From positions 1-59,766 of the forward strand of contig JARFRB010000115.1 of assembly GCA_029287455.1 (NCBI GenBank): 59,766 nt of DNA. The letters are read 5' to 3'. The translations under genes were made by a program, and so were the position numbers. How positions within the stretch are numbered: the stretch's first letter is position 1; the number at the start of each line of letters is the position of its first letter. This document shows, in pieces, positions 36,142 to 45,104 of this stretch. This DNA comes from Pelagibius litoralis (lineage in GTDB: Bacteria > Pseudomonadota > Alphaproteobacteria > Kiloniellales > DSM-21159). Below the pieces are notes generated by a model. The model was not told the DNA's origin. It made no database searches and saw only the letters and a program-made list of their open reading frames with translations.

Positions 36142-36714
36142 GTGTTCTCGCGCGTTTTTCCCGGAAAACCTTACGAATCCGCCGCGCGCGGTCTCTATGA
36201 CACCATCGTGTCCCAGGCGCGCGCGCCGGAGTTTTACCGCGATGCCGGTGTGCCGGACACGGTGGATGGACGCTTTGAGGCCTTGCTGCTGCATATGTTT
36301 CTGGTCCTGCAGCGCCTCAAGCGAGACCATGCCCAAACCAGCAAACTTGGCCAGACGCTCTTCGATATCTTATTTTTCGACATGGACCAGTCGATCCGTG
36401 TCAGTGGGGTGGGTGACCTCAAGGTCGGCCCAAGGATCAAGGCCATGGGACAGGCCTTCTACGGGCGAATGGCGGCTTATGAGGCGGGTCTTGAGGAAGG
36501 CCCCGAGGCTTTGTCCGAAGCGCTTTGCCGGAATCTCTACGGCACCGTGACACCGCCGGAACCCGAGGTTCTCGACCGTGTTGTCGGCTACATCCAGGCC
36601 GAGGCTAAGGCTTTGAGTGAGCAGGAGACGGCCGCGCTGCTGCGCGGGGAGGCCCGCTTCGGCTCAACGCGGGAGTTGCGAAAGATGGAACCCGCGCCCC
36701 GGAAAACCGATTGA
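36142..36714 (+). CDS. Ubiquinol-cytochrome c chaperone family protein (CBP3-like)
   Basis: A 190-aa protein homologous to mitochondrial CBP3, needed for cytochrome bc1 assembly. Conserved pieces include LYDTIVSQARAPEFYRDAGVPDTVDGRFE split near residues 16-44, HMFLVLQRLK near 50, FDILFFDMDQSIRVSGVGDL near 71 and GRMAAYEAGL near 109. GTG36142 is chosen because GGAG is 6 bases upstream and homology starts right after. The DUF177 gene follows 66 bases downstream. Confidence 0.9.
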   Translation: MFSRVFPGKPYESAARGLYDTIVSQARAPEFYRDAGVPDTVDGRFEALLLHMFLVLQRLKRDHAQTSKLGQTLFDILFFDMDQSIRVSGVGDLKVGPRIKAMGQAFYGRMAAYEAGLEEGPEALSEALCRNLYGTVTPPEPEVLDRVVGYIQAEAKALSEQETAALLRGEARFGSTRELRKMEPAPRKTD

Positions 36715-36780
36715 CGCGGGATCGGCGCTTGACATAGGTTCCGGCGCTCCGCGAAGTCAGCGAGGGGAGTGCCACCACCC

Positions 36781-37359
36781 ATGCCCGTGTTTGAAGATGC
36801 GTCGGGGCGGCCGGCCAACGAATTCGCGCGCCCGTTTGACGTTGAGCGGGTGCGGGATCGGGAGGTTCTCCAGGAAATCGCGGCGAACGGCGAGGAGCGG
36901 TCGGGTTTCGCGAAGCGGCTTGGCCTGGAGAGCTTGGAGCGTTTGGCCGCCAGCTTGAGGATGCGCCGCCGGGCCGGTGGCGCCATCCTGCGCGTTGAAG
37001 GTAAACTGGAGGCGCGGGTGGTACAAAGCTGCGTGGTGACGCTGGATCCGGTGGTGTCGGATCTGGATGTGGCCTTCGAGGTGGATTTCGACGTGACGGC
37101 GCCGCGTGCCGGGACGGCTTGGGCCGGAGAGGTCGAGATCGATCCTTTGGCCGAGGATGCCGCGGAACCGCTGCCGCCGGGAGGGTTGGATTTAGGAGAG
37201 GTGGTCGCCGAACAATTGGCTCTTGCCATCGATCCTTATCCCCGGGCCCCTGCTGCCCGATTGGAAAGGTCGCTGGCGGGGGAGTCCCCGGACGCAGAGA
37301 GGGACGAAAAGCCAAACCCCTTCGCGGCTTTGCGCGGAATTAAGCGGGACGGCGGGTAG
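36781..37359 (+). CDS. YceD family protein (DUF177)
   Basis: A 192-aa protein of the DUF177 family, found almost universally just before rpmF and thought to act in 23S rRNA metabolism. The conserved segment VVQSCVVTLDPVVSDL lies near residue 80, with the usual acidic DPLAEDAAEPLP and LGEVVAEQLALAIDPYPR afterwards. ATG36781 is preferred, with GAGGGGAG 11 bases upstream; GTG36769 is an alternative. Gene order DUF177-rpmF-plsX-fabH is conserved. Confidence 0.9.
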   Translation: MPVFEDASGRPANEFARPFDVERVRDREVLQEIAANGEERSGFAKRLGLESLERLAASLRMRRRAGGAILRVEGKLEARVVQSCVVTLDPVVSDLDVAFEVDFDVTAPRAGTAWAGEVEIDPLAEDAAEPLPPGGLDLGEVVAEQLALAIDPYPRAPAARLERSLAGESPDAERDEKPNPFAALRGIKRDGG

Positions 37360-37458
37360 CATCGAAGGATTACGCGGGCTTGCCCAAGGTGGGGTTTTTG
37401 GCTAATTAACAGCGCGTTTGGCCCAAGAACGGCGCGCTAGACTCTAGAGGACGAGAAT

Positions 37459-37644
37459 ATGGCTGTACCTAAGAAGAAGGTTTCGAAATCGCGCCGCGAT
37501 ATGCGCAGGGCGCATGATGCTTTAAAATCGCCGAGCTACGTTGAGGATCAGGATAGCGGCGAACTGCGCCGTCCGCACCATATCGACCTGAAATCCGGGA
37601 TGTATCGCGGACGGCAAATCCTCGAGCCTAAAGACGAGATTTAA
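37459..37644 (+). CDS. rpmF: 50S ribosomal protein L32
   Basis: A 61-aa ribosomal protein starting [20 protein letters not shown], the strongly conserved L32 N-terminus. It has no zinc-binding Cys pairs, as is usual for the alphaproteobacterial form, and ends [21 protein letters not shown] precedes the ATG. A GC hairpin follows before plsX. Confidence 0.97.
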   Translation: MAVPKKKVSKSRRDMRRAHDALKSPSYVEDQDSGELRRPHHIDLKSGMYRGRQILEPKDEI

Positions 37645-37673
37645 TGCGCCCGCGTCGCGGGGGCGTTCTGTTT
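37644..37673 (+). terminator. Weak hairpin between rpmF and plsX
   Basis: CGCCCGC and GCGGGGGCG around a GTC loop form a bulged stem after the rpmF stop, with an interrupted T-rich tail (TTCTGTTT). It may partly terminate or process the transcript rather than stop it fully, given that plsX starts 22 bases later. Confidence 0.4.
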
Positions 37674-37695
37674 CGCTAACACGGGACGGCTTCAA

Positions 37696-38745
37696 GTGAA
37701 CCCTCGCTTCACTATCGCACTCGATGCCATGGGCGGCGACCACGCGCCGGCTTCGGTCGTGCGTGGCGCGGCTTTGGCTCGTAAGCGCCATCCCGACTTG
37801 GACTTCCTGTTCTTTGGCAAGGAAGAAGAGATTTGCCCCTTACTGCAACGCTTGAGAGCGTTAAGGCAAGGTGTTGAAATCATTCATACCGATGACGCGG
37901 TGCGGGACGACGATAAGCCGTCGGTCGTGTTGCGCTCAGGCCGGAACTCATCGATGCGGCTGGCGATCGACGCGGTCAAGAACGGGCGTGCGGGTGCCGT
38001 CGTATCCAGCGGCAACACAGGTGCTTTGATGGCGATGTCGAAGTTCGTCCTGCGCACCTTGCCGGGGGTCGATCGGCCGGCGATCGCGTCCTTCTTCCCG
38101 ACTCAGCGTGGCGAGTCAGTGATGCTGGACCTGGGCGCCAACGTGTCCTGCGACGCCCGAAACCTTGTGGAATTCACGATCATGGGCAGCGCTTTCGCCC
38201 GCAGCGTGCTGGGCGTGCGAACGCCTACCTATGGGCTATTGAACGTTGGCTCCGAGGAAATGAAAGGGCATGAAGCCCTGCAAGAAGCGCGCGAGCGCCT
38301 AGCCTCGCTCGACCTGCCGGGGCGGTTCCACGGCTTCGTCGAAGGCGATGACATCGCCAAGGGCACCGTCGATGTGGTTGTGACCGACGGCTTCACCGGC
38401 AATGTGGCGCTCAAGACGGCGGAGGGAACGGTGAAGCTCTACAGCGAGTTCTTGCGGCGGACGTTCCGCCACTCCCTCTTGGCTAGCCTTGGCTACCTGC
38501 TCGCGCGGCCCGCCATGCGGAAGCTGCGCCAGCGAGTCGATCCGCGCCGCTATAACGGTGCTGTCTTCCTCGGCTTGGCGGGCATTGCGGTCAAGAGCCA
38601 TGGGGGCTCCGACGCCTTGGGGTTCGCCCATGCCATCGGCGTGGCGGCTGATCTTGCTCATCATGGGTTTATCGATGCGATGCGGGCCGATTTCGAAGCT
38701 CTGACGCGGGCCGCGCAGGCTCCAGCCCAAGCCGCGGCGGGCTAA
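37696..38745 (+). CDS. plsX: Phosphate acyltransferase PlsX
   Basis: PlsX converts acyl-ACP to acyl-phosphate for phospholipid synthesis. The 349-aa protein begins [20 protein letters not shown] and has [17 protein letters not shown] near residue 103, [17 protein letters not shown] near 147 and [16 protein letters not shown] near 230. GTG37696 is the only start that fits the family N-terminus. fabH follows two bases after its stop codon. Confidence 0.96.
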   Translation: MNPRFTIALDAMGGDHAPASVVRGAALARKRHPDLDFLFFGKEEEICPLLQRLRALRQGVEIIHTDDAVRDDDKPSVVLRSGRNSSMRLAIDAVKNGRAGAVVSSGNTGALMAMSKFVLRTLPGVDRPAIASFFPTQRGESVMLDLGANVSCDARNLVEFTIMGSAFARSVLGVRTPTYGLLNVGSEEMKGHEALQEARERLASLDLPGRFHGFVEGDDIAKGTVDVVVTDGFTGNVALKTAEGTVKLYSEFLRRTFRHSLLASLGYLLARPAMRKLRQRVDPRRYNGAVFLGLAGIAVKSHGGSDALGFAHAIGVAADLAHHGFIDAMRADFEALTRAAQAPAQAAAG

Positions 38746-38747
38746 TC

Positions 38748-39719
38748 GTGCTTCGGTCCCAGGTTATCGGCAGCGGATCCTACCTGCCATCCCGCATCGT
38801 GACCAACGCGGAGCTCGCTGAAAAAGTTGAGACTTCGGACGAATGGATCCGGCAGCGGACGGGTATCGAGCAACGTCATATCGCCGCCGAGGGGGAGCAG
38901 ACGTCCGACTTGGCAATAGCTGCCGCACAACAGGCACTGGCGGCGGCTGGCTGCGAGGCCAACGACGTGGACCTTATCGTCTGCGCGACCTCTACCCCGG
39001 ACGAAACCTTTCCGGCGACGGCCACACGGGTCCAGTATGGGCTAGGGATGACCCGCGGGGCCGCCTTCGACGTTCAAGCTGTTTGCAGCGGCTTTGTCTA
39101 TGGGCTTGCGGTCGCCGACAATTTTCTACGCGGCGGGCAAGCGAAGACCGCGCTCCTTATCGGGGCCGAAACTTTCAGCCGGATCTTGGATTGGAACGAC
39201 CGAGGCACTTGCGTTCTGTTCGGGGACGGAGCCGGCGCTTTGCTTTTGAGGGCGGGCGAGGGAGAGGGCAATTCATCGGATCGAGGGGTGCTTTCTACCC
39301 ATATCTATTCGGATGGGCGGCACCACGACGCGTTGTATGTGGATGGCGGACCCTCCTCCACGATGACGACCGGCCATCTTCGTATGCAGGGCCGCGAGGT
39401 CTTCCGGCATGCGGTGGTTCGTATGTCCGAAGCCATCGACGCGGCACTCTCCGCCAACGGAATGTCGCCGGGAGATATCGATTGGCTGGTCCCTCATCAG
39501 GCCAATCGCAGAATCATAGAAGCGATGGGTAAGCGCCTGAATTTGCCCGCAGATCGCCTTGTGATCACGGTCGACCGCCATGCCAACACCTCGGCCGCGT
39601 CCATTCCTCTCGCGATGGATGAGGCCGCGCGGGACGGCCGGTTCTCCGAGGGTGACGTGATCTTGCTGGATGCCATGGGCGGTGGCTTTACCTGGGGCTC
39701 CGCGCTTCTGCGTTGGTAG
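38748..39719 (+). CDS. fabH: 3-oxoacyl-ACP synthase III (FabH)
   Basis: FabH starts fatty acid synthesis by condensing acetyl-CoA with malonyl-ACP. The 323-aa thiolase-fold enzyme shows the complete triad: Cys in [13 protein letters not shown] near residue 113, His in [11 protein letters not shown] near 250 and Asn in [13 protein letters not shown] near 280. The GTG start at 38748 sits two bases after the plsX stop. It is followed by the ihfA promoter. Confidence 0.97.
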   Translation: MLRSQVIGSGSYLPSRIVTNAELAEKVETSDEWIRQRTGIEQRHIAAEGEQTSDLAIAAAQQALAAAGCEANDVDLIVCATSTPDETFPATATRVQYGLGMTRGAAFDVQAVCSGFVYGLAVADNFLRGGQAKTALLIGAETFSRILDWNDRGTCVLFGDGAGALLLRAGEGEGNSSDRGVLSTHIYSDGRHHDALYVDGGPSSTMTTGHLRMQGREVFRHAVVRMSEAIDAALSANGMSPGDIDWLVPHQANRRIIEAMGKRLNLPADRLVITVDRHANTSAASIPLAMDEAARDGRFSEGDVILLDAMGGGFTWGSALLRW

Positions 39720-39759
39720 CCCGTTGGGCCTAACGAATATTCCCGCATTCCGAGTATCA

Positions 39760-39788
39760 TTGACCATCTGAAAGACTTTCTGTAACCT
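39760..39788 (+). promoter_or_regulatory. ihfA promoter
   Basis: TTGACC (39760-39765) and TAACCT (39783-39788) are separated by exactly 17 bases, in the gap between fabH and ihfA. The gap is AT-rich relative to its flanks. Confidence 0.6.
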
Positions 39789-39814
39789 ACTGATAAATAG
39801 AAGAGGTGACAGGG

Positions 39815-40126
39815 ATGGCAGAACAAACGGTGACCCGCGCGGATCTCAGCGAGGCGATCTACCAGGAAGTGGGGCTCTCTCGTAACGAGTCGGCGGACCT
39901 GGTGGAGACGGTCTTGCAGGAGATCTCGAACGCGCTGGTTCGGGGCGAGATGGTTAAGATATCCTCGTTCGGATCCTTTACGGTGCGCAGCAAGGGGGAA
40001 AGGATCGGACGCAACCCGAAGACGGGAGAGGAAGTTCCGATTTTGCCGCGGCGGGTGCTTGTGTTTCGGGCTTCGCACGTGCTCAAGGATCGGATTAACG
40101 ACAGCGCCGGGAGAGAAGCGCTGTAA
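39815..40126 (+). CDS. ihfA: Integration host factor subunit alpha
   Basis: A 103-aa DNA-bending protein of the HU/IHF family. [24 protein letters not shown]-type helices at the N-terminus, [28 protein letters not shown] around residues 46-73 and a V-rich C-terminal strand identify IHF-alpha; the RNPKTG tip intercalates DNA. ATG39815 is preferred with GAGGTG six bases upstream, over GTG39806. merR-type gene follows by 41 bases. Confidence 0.95.
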   Translation: MAEQTVTRADLSEAIYQEVGLSRNESADLVETVLQEISNALVRGEMVKISSFGSFTVRSKGERIGRNPKTGEEVPILPRRVLVFRASHVLKDRINDSAGREAL

Positions 40127-40167
40127 CTCAAAGTAGGGTGGGGCTTTTGAGATGGATCGGGTAAAGC

Positions 40168-40572
40168 ATGGCGCTCTCACGTCAGACCGGTAAGTCGGCG
40201 GCGGCTTTCCGAACGATCAGCGAAGTGTCCGACGAATTGGACGTTCCCCAGCACGTCTTGCGGTTTTGGGAAACTAAGTTCGCCCAGATCAAACCGCTGA
40301 AGAGAGGCGGGGGGCGGCGTTACTATCGTCCGGAAGACATCGATCTGCTGCGGCGCATCCGCGATTTGCTGTATCGGGAAGGCTATACGATCAAGGGTGT
40401 GCAGAAGCTGCTTCGCGAAGTGGGCAAGAGCGGGATCGGCAAGGGCTACGTGGCCGATGCCGGGGTTTCCGCCAACCAAGCGGACGCAGGCTTGTCGGCG
40501 CCGGTGCGCCAAGAGCTGCAGGCCGTTCTTTCGGAATTGGAGAGCTTAAGCGCGGCTTTGCGGCGGCGCTGA
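40168..40572 (+). CDS. MerR family transcriptional regulator
   Basis: A 134-aa protein with a MerR winged helix at about residues 11-80: [19 protein letters not shown], followed by [19 protein letters not shown] and the helix [15 protein letters not shown]. The effector-binding C-terminus is short and lacks a Cys ligand cluster, so a metal sensor is unlikely. The ihfA-merR-tRNA-Pro order is common in alphaproteobacteria. Its target is unknown. Confidence 0.9.
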   Translation: MALSRQTGKSAAAFRTISEVSDELDVPQHVLRFWETKFAQIKPLKRGGGRRYYRPEDIDLLRRIRDLLYREGYTIKGVQKLLREVGKSGIGKGYVADAGVSANQADAGLSAPVRQELQAVLSELESLSAALRRR

Positions 40573-40610
40573 GAAAAACCTTCAAGCTCTCCGCTGGCGG
40601 CTCTAGCCCA

Positions 40611-40639
40611 TTGTCACACCATGGCGGCATCGGTATACA
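40611..40639 (+). promoter_or_regulatory. tRNA-Pro promoter
   Basis: TTGTCA (40611-40616) and TATACA (40634-40639) with 17-base spacing place a transcription start about 35 bases before the tRNA. Confidence 0.7.
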
Positions 40640-40680
40640 CTCGCCATGCCTCTTGGACTCCGTTTTTCCGGGGGGCCGGT

Positions 40681-40757
40681 CGGGGCGTAGCTCAGTCTGG
40701 TAGAGCACCGTGCTGGGGGCGCGGGGGTCGTCAGTTCGAATCTGGCCGCCCCGACCA
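40681..40757 (+). tRNA. tRNA-Pro (anticodon GGG)
   Basis: The full cloverleaf folds: acceptor CGGGGCG/CGCCCCG, D arm with GCTC/GAGC, anticodon stem CCGTG/CGCGG with loop CTGGGGG (anticodon GGG), T arm GTCAG/CTGGC with loop TTCGAAT, and an encoded CCA end (40755-40757). It reads CCC/CCU proline codons. Confidence 0.97.
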
Positions 40758-41065
40758 TTCTTCATTTTAATCAGTCTGTTATTGGCGAATTTTTTCTTGC
40801 AACGGGAAGAAGCGCCCGTATTCATCTGAAATTACGATTATCTGCCACTGCGCGATGCCTGGGCGCGCAATCCGCGCCCCGGGCTTATCCGATCGGCATA
40901 GGCCGCGGGCGTTAGGGATCCACGCCGAAGGCGCCATCGCGCCCCTCTCTACGCCTTCCGAGCCTTTCCTCACCGAGGCCGAATTGTGGACTCTTGCCAA
41001 TAGGCGCTGCGGCGCCCGCTTGGAGTCGGCGAGAGCGCCCTGACTAACTCGGCGGAGGTGTCCTT
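40758..41065. other. 308-base stretch after tRNA-Pro with no convincing gene
   Basis: The first 60 bases are AT-rich and T-rich (possible tRNA 3' end and weak termination). A large imperfect hairpin built on GGGCGCG/CGCGCCC lies near 40857-40884, without a T tail. A 62-codon frame at 40855-41043 lacks a ribosome binding site and reads like non-coding sequence. GGAGGTG (41053-41059) belongs to the next gene. Confidence 0.4.
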
Positions 41066-41269
41066 ATGCTGGCCAGGCCAGGCCCTTCGGTGGATGCGGA
41101 GATGAAGCGGATCATTCTGGACGCGCTCCAAGAAGCCCAGGACTCAAATTTGAGCCATTTCAGCCAGATCGAGCACGCAGCTTTGGCCCTGCGCGATGCC
41201 CGTCCCGAAATCACGATGGTGAATGCCTTGTCCTTGGCTCACCGCTACCACTTCGGACAAGGTCGCTAG
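41066..41269 (+). CDS. Small hypothetical protein
   Basis: No family recognised. The 67-aa product is mostly helical and mixed-charge (DAEMKRIILDALQEAQDS, then HFSQIEHAALALRDARPE). The start is well supported by GGAGGTG 6 bases upstream. It lies alone between tRNA-Pro and two minus-strand small genes. Confidence 0.55.
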   Translation: MLARPGPSVDAEMKRIILDALQEAQDSNLSHFSQIEHAALALRDARPEITMVNALSLAHRYHFGQGR

Positions 41270-41312
41270 CAGGTTTAGGCGCGTCTCGCGGGACAGGGTG
41301 CCGAAAGCGGAT

Positions 41313-41615
41313 CTACTCTCGGCTCGCTTTGGCGCCGGCTGCTTGAAACAGTGCCCGGCCTTCGTCCGTGAGTTTGCACACCAGCCAGTCCGGTTTGATC
41401 GGGTTGGTGAACCAGGGCGCTGCCCATCCCTGATCGATACAGCTGCGGATCGTCCGGGCGTTGTAGAGCTGACCTGCTTTATCGAAGAGGGGCAGCTTTC
41501 CGCCGGGCTGGTTCAGGCCGCGCTCAAGATAAGCGCGCTGTGCCGCTGTTGGGCGAACCCTGCGCGCGGTGGCACCGGGCGAAGCACTTTGTTCGTGTTC
41601 CAGCAGGCCTTCCAT
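41313..41615 (-). CDS. Small hypothetical protein
   Basis: No family recognised. The product from ATG41615 is 100 aa, with a structured middle part TAAQRAYLERGLNQPGGKLP and LFDKAGQLYNARTIRSCIDQ, then WAAPWFTNPIKPDWLVCKLT. The pattern suggests a short winged-helix-like or modification-associated domain, but that is speculative. The frame is open to 41717; ATG41615 avoids overlap with the neighbouring 41684-41851 gene. The true start is uncertain. Confidence 0.55.
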   Translation of the reverse strand: MEGLLEHEQSASPGATARRVRPTAAQRAYLERGLNQPGGKLPLFDKAGQLYNARTIRSCIDQGWAAPWFTNPIKPDWLVCKLTDEGRALFQAAGAKASRE

Positions 41616-41683
41616 GATTTCCAATGGTAAATGAAGGTGCGGCGCGTGCAAAGCGCGCGGCTGGCATAGCGCGAATGCCCGGG

Positions 41684-41851
41684 TCAGGACTCGGCGGTCG
41701 CCGCCTCCCGCCGCCACGCCTTGATCAGCGCACGGACGTCATCGCGATATTCGAGGTCGTAAACCAGGCGGTCGGCATCTATCCTGACCTCGGCTTCGCG
41801 AGGAAGCGGGAAGGCCCCTTCGTCCAATAAAAAGTCGTCAAAATTCGTCAT
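41684..41851 (-). CDS. Small acidic hypothetical protein
   Basis: No family recognised. A 55-aa product (MTNFDDFLLDEGAFPLPREA at its start, then a helical DRLVYDLEYRDDVRALIKAW). No clear ribosome binding site is seen, and the upstream region is AT-rich. Composition looks protein-like, but the call is tentative. Confidence 0.4.
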   Translation of the reverse strand: MTNFDDFLLDEGAFPLPREAEVRIDADRLVYDLEYRDDVRALIKAWRREAATAES

Positions 41852-41988
41852 AATGATAAGATATAACAACTTTGGGTGGTTTTCAATGCAGCTATCGAGG
41901 GAATTTTGCTTAGGTATAACGTAATACGTGCTTATGCGCGCCGCGCCAGTGCGAGCGGTAAAGCGTCGGGGGGCTTGGGATTTCGGCC

Positions 41989-43188
41989 ATGAGCATTTCG
42001 ACGCGGCTGCCCTTGCTCTTTTCCTGTTTGGGCCATGCCTACGTGCATCTTTTCACGGCTTTCTACTTCGTCATCGTCTTGGCTTTGGAAGCTGATTGGG
42101 GCTTGCCGTATCACGAGCTGATAGAGCTCTGGACATTGGGAGCGCTTCTGGTCGGCCTGGGCGCGCTTCCCGCGGGGTGGCTTGGCGACCGCTGGTCCGC
42201 CCCGGGAATGATGGCCGTCTATTTTCTGGGGATGGGCGCATCGTCCATCGCCTGTGGGTTCTTGGACGGCCCTTGGGCGCTCCTGCTTGGCTTGGCGTCC
42301 ATCGGACTATTCGCGTCGATCTATCACCCGGTGGGCATACCTTGGCTCGTGCGCAACGCCAAGGCGCGCGGGAAGGCATTGGGGTTCAACGGCACCTTCG
42401 GCGCGATCGGGATCGCGAGCGCGGGCTTGGTTGCCGGCGCCTTGATTGATGCATATTCCTGGCGCGCGGCCTTTATCGTGCCCGGTGTTATTTGCTTGGT
42501 GACGGGCTTGGCGCTTTTGGCGTGCATAAGGCTCGGGCTGGTCACGAACGGGAGCGCTCGGGCCTCAAGCCAGCCCCCGGCCGGGCGGGGCGACATGCTA
42601 AAGGGCTTCTTGCTGCTGCTCGTTACCATGACCGTGGTGGGTATCGTGTTTCAGGCCACGCAAACGGCCTTGCCCAAGGTTTTCGATCTGCGTTTGCGCG
42701 ATCTGGTTGGGGAGGGTGCCCTGGGGGTCGGCGCCATCGTCGCTGGTGTCTACGCCATCGGCGGCGTGATGCAGGTGGCGGGTGGGCATCTTGCCGACCG
42801 CTACCCGCTGAAGCCGGTCTATATCGCGACCTTTCTGTTCCAGGTTCCGGCGCTGGCCGCCGTCGCCGCCTTTTCCGGGCTGCCCTTGATGGCAGTGGCT
42901 GCCTTGGGGGTTCTGCTTTCGGTCGCGGCCTTGCCGGCGGAGAACATGCTGCTCGTACGCTATACCCCCGAGCGCCACCAAAGCCTGGCCTTCGGCCTGA
43001 AGTTCGTGCTGGCGTTCGGGACCGCGCCCATGGCGATCTGGCTGGTTTCGGCCATCCAGGCCCGCACTGGAGAGTTCGTCTGGCTTTTCCTCGGCTTGGC
43101 GATGCTCTGCGCTCTTGCCATGGCGGTGTCCTTGTTCCTGCCCGGTGAGCCGGGGCGCTCCAAGGCGGTGCCGCAAGCCGCCGAGTAA
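41989..43188 (+). CDS. MFS transporter
   Basis: A 399-aa major facilitator protein with about 12 hydrophobic helices in two halves joined by a loop near residues 185-200. The helix 2-3 loop reads GWLGDRWSAPGMM (near 64) and its repeat GGHLADRYPLKPVYIA (near 263), the GxxxDRxxxR family signature. The helix-1 segment LGHAYVHLFTAFYFVIV resembles fosmidomycin-resistance-type transporters. Substrate unknown. It converges on the second metY, 15 bases away. Confidence 0.88.
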   Translation: MSISTRLPLLFSCLGHAYVHLFTAFYFVIVLALEADWGLPYHELIELWTLGALLVGLGALPAGWLGDRWSAPGMMAVYFLGMGASSIACGFLDGPWALLLGLASIGLFASIYHPVGIPWLVRNAKARGKALGFNGTFGAIGIASAGLVAGALIDAYSWRAAFIVPGVICLVTGLALLACIRLGLVTNGSARASSQPPAGRGDMLKGFLLLLVTMTVVGIVFQATQTALPKVFDLRLRDLVGEGALGVGAIVAGVYAIGGVMQVAGGHLADRYPLKPVYIATFLFQVPALAAVAAFSGLPLMAVAALGVLLSVAALPAENMLLVRYTPERHQSLAFGLKFVLAFGTAPMAIWLVSAIQARTGEFVWLFLGLAMLCALAMAVSLFLPGEPGRSKAVPQAAE

Positions 43189-43203
43189 GACGGCCTTGTT
43201 CTT

Positions 43204-44505
43204 TTACGCCGTGGCTGTCAGGGCCTGATCCAAATCGGCGATCAAATCCTCGGCCGTCTCCAAGCCGATGGATAGGCGCAAGACCTCGTCCCCGGCGCCG
43301 GCGGCTTGCCTTTGCTCATCGCTAAGCTGCCGGTGAGTGGTGGAGGCTGGATGCAGTATCAGTGAACGGGCATCGCCGACATTGGCGAGATGGCTGAAGA
43401 GGTTGACGGACTCCACGACCTTCAAGCCCGCCTCGAAGCCGCCAGCCACGCCGAAGGTGAAGACCGCGCCCGCACCCTTGGGCAGATACTTTTGGGCTAG
43501 CTCGTGGTAGCGGTCGTTCTTCAGACCCGGATAGCTCACCCAGGCGACCTTCGGATGGCTCGCCAGAAATTCCGCGACTCTTTGGGCGTTCTCGCAGTGC
43601 CGCTCCATGCGCAAGGAGAGTGTCTCAGTGCCGAGCAGCGTCAGAAAGGCGTTCATCGGCGCCATCGCGGGGCCAAGATCGCGCAGGCCCACCGCATGGG
43701 CGTGAGTCGTGAAGGCCATGTCGCCGAAGGTTTCCTGGAAATTCAGGCCGTGATACGCCGGCTCCGGCGCGCTGAGGCTGCTGAACTTCTCGGAAACCGA
43801 CCAATCGAAGCGTCCGCTGTCCACCACAGCACCTCCCACCGAGGTGCCGTTGCCGGAGAGGAACTTGGTGGTGGAATGCACCACCAGATCCGCACCCCAG
43901 TCGATGGGCTGGCAGAGATAGGGGGTCGCCAGGGTGTTGTCCACGATAAGCGGGATTTCCGCCTCCCTGGCGATCGCCGACAAGGCTTCCAGGTCGCTCA
44001 CCACCCCGCCGGGGTTGGCCAAGGATTCGACGAAGATCGCCTTGCACTTGGGGGTCAAGGCGCGGCGCACGGCGTCGGGATCGTCAACGTCCACGAAATG
44101 GCAGGTCCAGTCGAACTTCTTGAAAGTCTTGCCGAACTGGGTGATGGAGCCGCCGTAGAGCCGGTTGGAGGCGATGAACGCGTCTCCCGGCTCCATGAAG
44201 GCGAAGAAGGTCAGGATCTGGGCGGCATGGCCCGAGGCGCAGCAGGTCGCACCGCGCCCGCCCTCAAGGCTTGCGAGACGCTCCTCCAGCACCGCCACCG
44301 TCGGATTGGTCAGGCGCGAATAAATGAAGCCGAAGGTCTGCAGGTTGAACAGGCTGGCCGCGTGGTCGGAATCGTAGAAGACGTAGGAGGTGTTCTGGAA
44401 GATCGGCGTCTGGCGGGCGCCGGTGACCGGCTCCGGCTGACTGCCGGCGTGGATCATCCGGGTTTCGAAGCCATAGCCGCCGGTCCGCTTACTCGTGTCG
44501 TCCAT
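43204..44505 (-). CDS. metY: O-acetylhomoserine sulfhydrylase / aminocarboxypropyltransferase (MetY), copy 2
   Basis: A 433-aa PLP enzyme paralogous to the one at 9469-10788. It has ARQTPIFQNTSYVFYDSD, GFIYSRLTNPTVAVLEERLA, LIVDNTLATPYLCQP and the PLP lysine in VVHSTTKFLSGNGTSVGG near residue 209. The extra LFNLQTFGFIYSR insertion and overall length fit MetY. Unlike copy 1 it has no SAM-II element upstream; only 25 bases separate it from the CoA-binding protein gene, which suggests a shared transcript. Confidence 0.93.
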   Translation of the reverse strand: MDDTSKRTGGYGFETRMIHAGSQPEPVTGARQTPIFQNTSYVFYDSDHAASLFNLQTFGFIYSRLTNPTVAVLEERLASLEGGRGATCCASGHAAQILTFFAFMEPGDAFIASNRLYGGSITQFGKTFKKFDWTCHFVDVDDPDAVRRALTPKCKAIFVESLANPGGVVSDLEALSAIAREAEIPLIVDNTLATPYLCQPIDWGADLVVHSTTKFLSGNGTSVGGAVVDSGRFDWSVSEKFSSLSAPEPAYHGLNFQETFGDMAFTTHAHAVGLRDLGPAMAPMNAFLTLLGTETLSLRMERHCENAQRVAEFLASHPKVAWVSYPGLKNDRYHELAQKYLPKGAGAVFTFGVAGGFEAGLKVVESVNLFSHLANVGDARSLILHPASTTHRQLSDEQRQAAGAGDEVLRLSIGLETAEDLIADLDQALTATA

Positions 44506-44530
44506 GCCTTTCGCCTCTCTCGCGCGACCC

Positions 44531-45031
44531 TCAGCCCGCGGTTAGCCGCCGCCGCTTGGCAGTGATCACCTTGGAATCGAAGCCGCCCCAGCTTAGCTCC
44601 GCGTTCAGCCGGCCGAATTCAATCTTGGGGCAGCGGTTCATGATAACTTCCAGTCCGGCGGCTTCGGCCCGCGCGGCGGCCGCGTCATTGCGCACGCCAA
44701 GCTGCATCCAGATGGTTCGTATATCCTTGTCCTTTGCAAGGCCGATGACCTCGTCGACCACGGCGCCGGCCGCTTCGGAGTTGCGGAAGATATCCACCAT
44801 GTGGACGGGGCCGGGCACGTCCGCCAGGCTAGCGTAAACCCTTTGGCCCAGGATCGTTTCTCCGGCGTGCCCAGGATTGATGGGAACCACCTGGTAGCCC
44901 TTTTCCAGCAGATACTTCATGGCGAAGTAGGACGGCCGGTTCCACTTCGGACTAGCGCCAACCATGGCGATGGTCTGGGTATTGCCGAGAATGCGCCGGA
45001 TCTGGCTATTGGGATAGGTGTCGTGAGACAT
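44531..45031 (-). CDS. CoA-binding domain protein (YccU-like)
   Basis: A 166-aa Rossmann-type CoA-binding protein. The nucleotide loop IAMVGASPKWNRPSYFAMKY lies near residue 21, with GYQVVPINPGHAGETILGQ near 45 and MNRCPKIEFGRL near the end. Members are widespread and of unclear function, often beside metY or metX. It starts at ATG45031 and is immediately followed by metY copy 2. Confidence 0.88.
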   Translation of the reverse strand: MSHDTYPNSQIRRILGNTQTIAMVGASPKWNRPSYFAMKYLLEKGYQVVPINPGHAGETILGQRVYASLADVPGPVHMVDIFRNSEAAGAVVDEVIGLAKDKDIRTIWMQLGVRNDAAAARAEAAGLEVIMNRCPKIEFGRLNAELSWGGFDSKVITAKRRRLTAG

Positions 45032-45104
45032 GGGCCTCGAGCCGCTAATGGCTATCGGCGCGAGGGTACATAAGGGTTGGGGCAAGGGCAAACGCGTGCC
45101 GTCA

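Noticed and set aside
40681-40757. tRNA-Pro as an active integration site
   Set aside because: I found no second copy of the tRNA 3' end in the following sequence and no integrase gene, so an attachment site is not supported.
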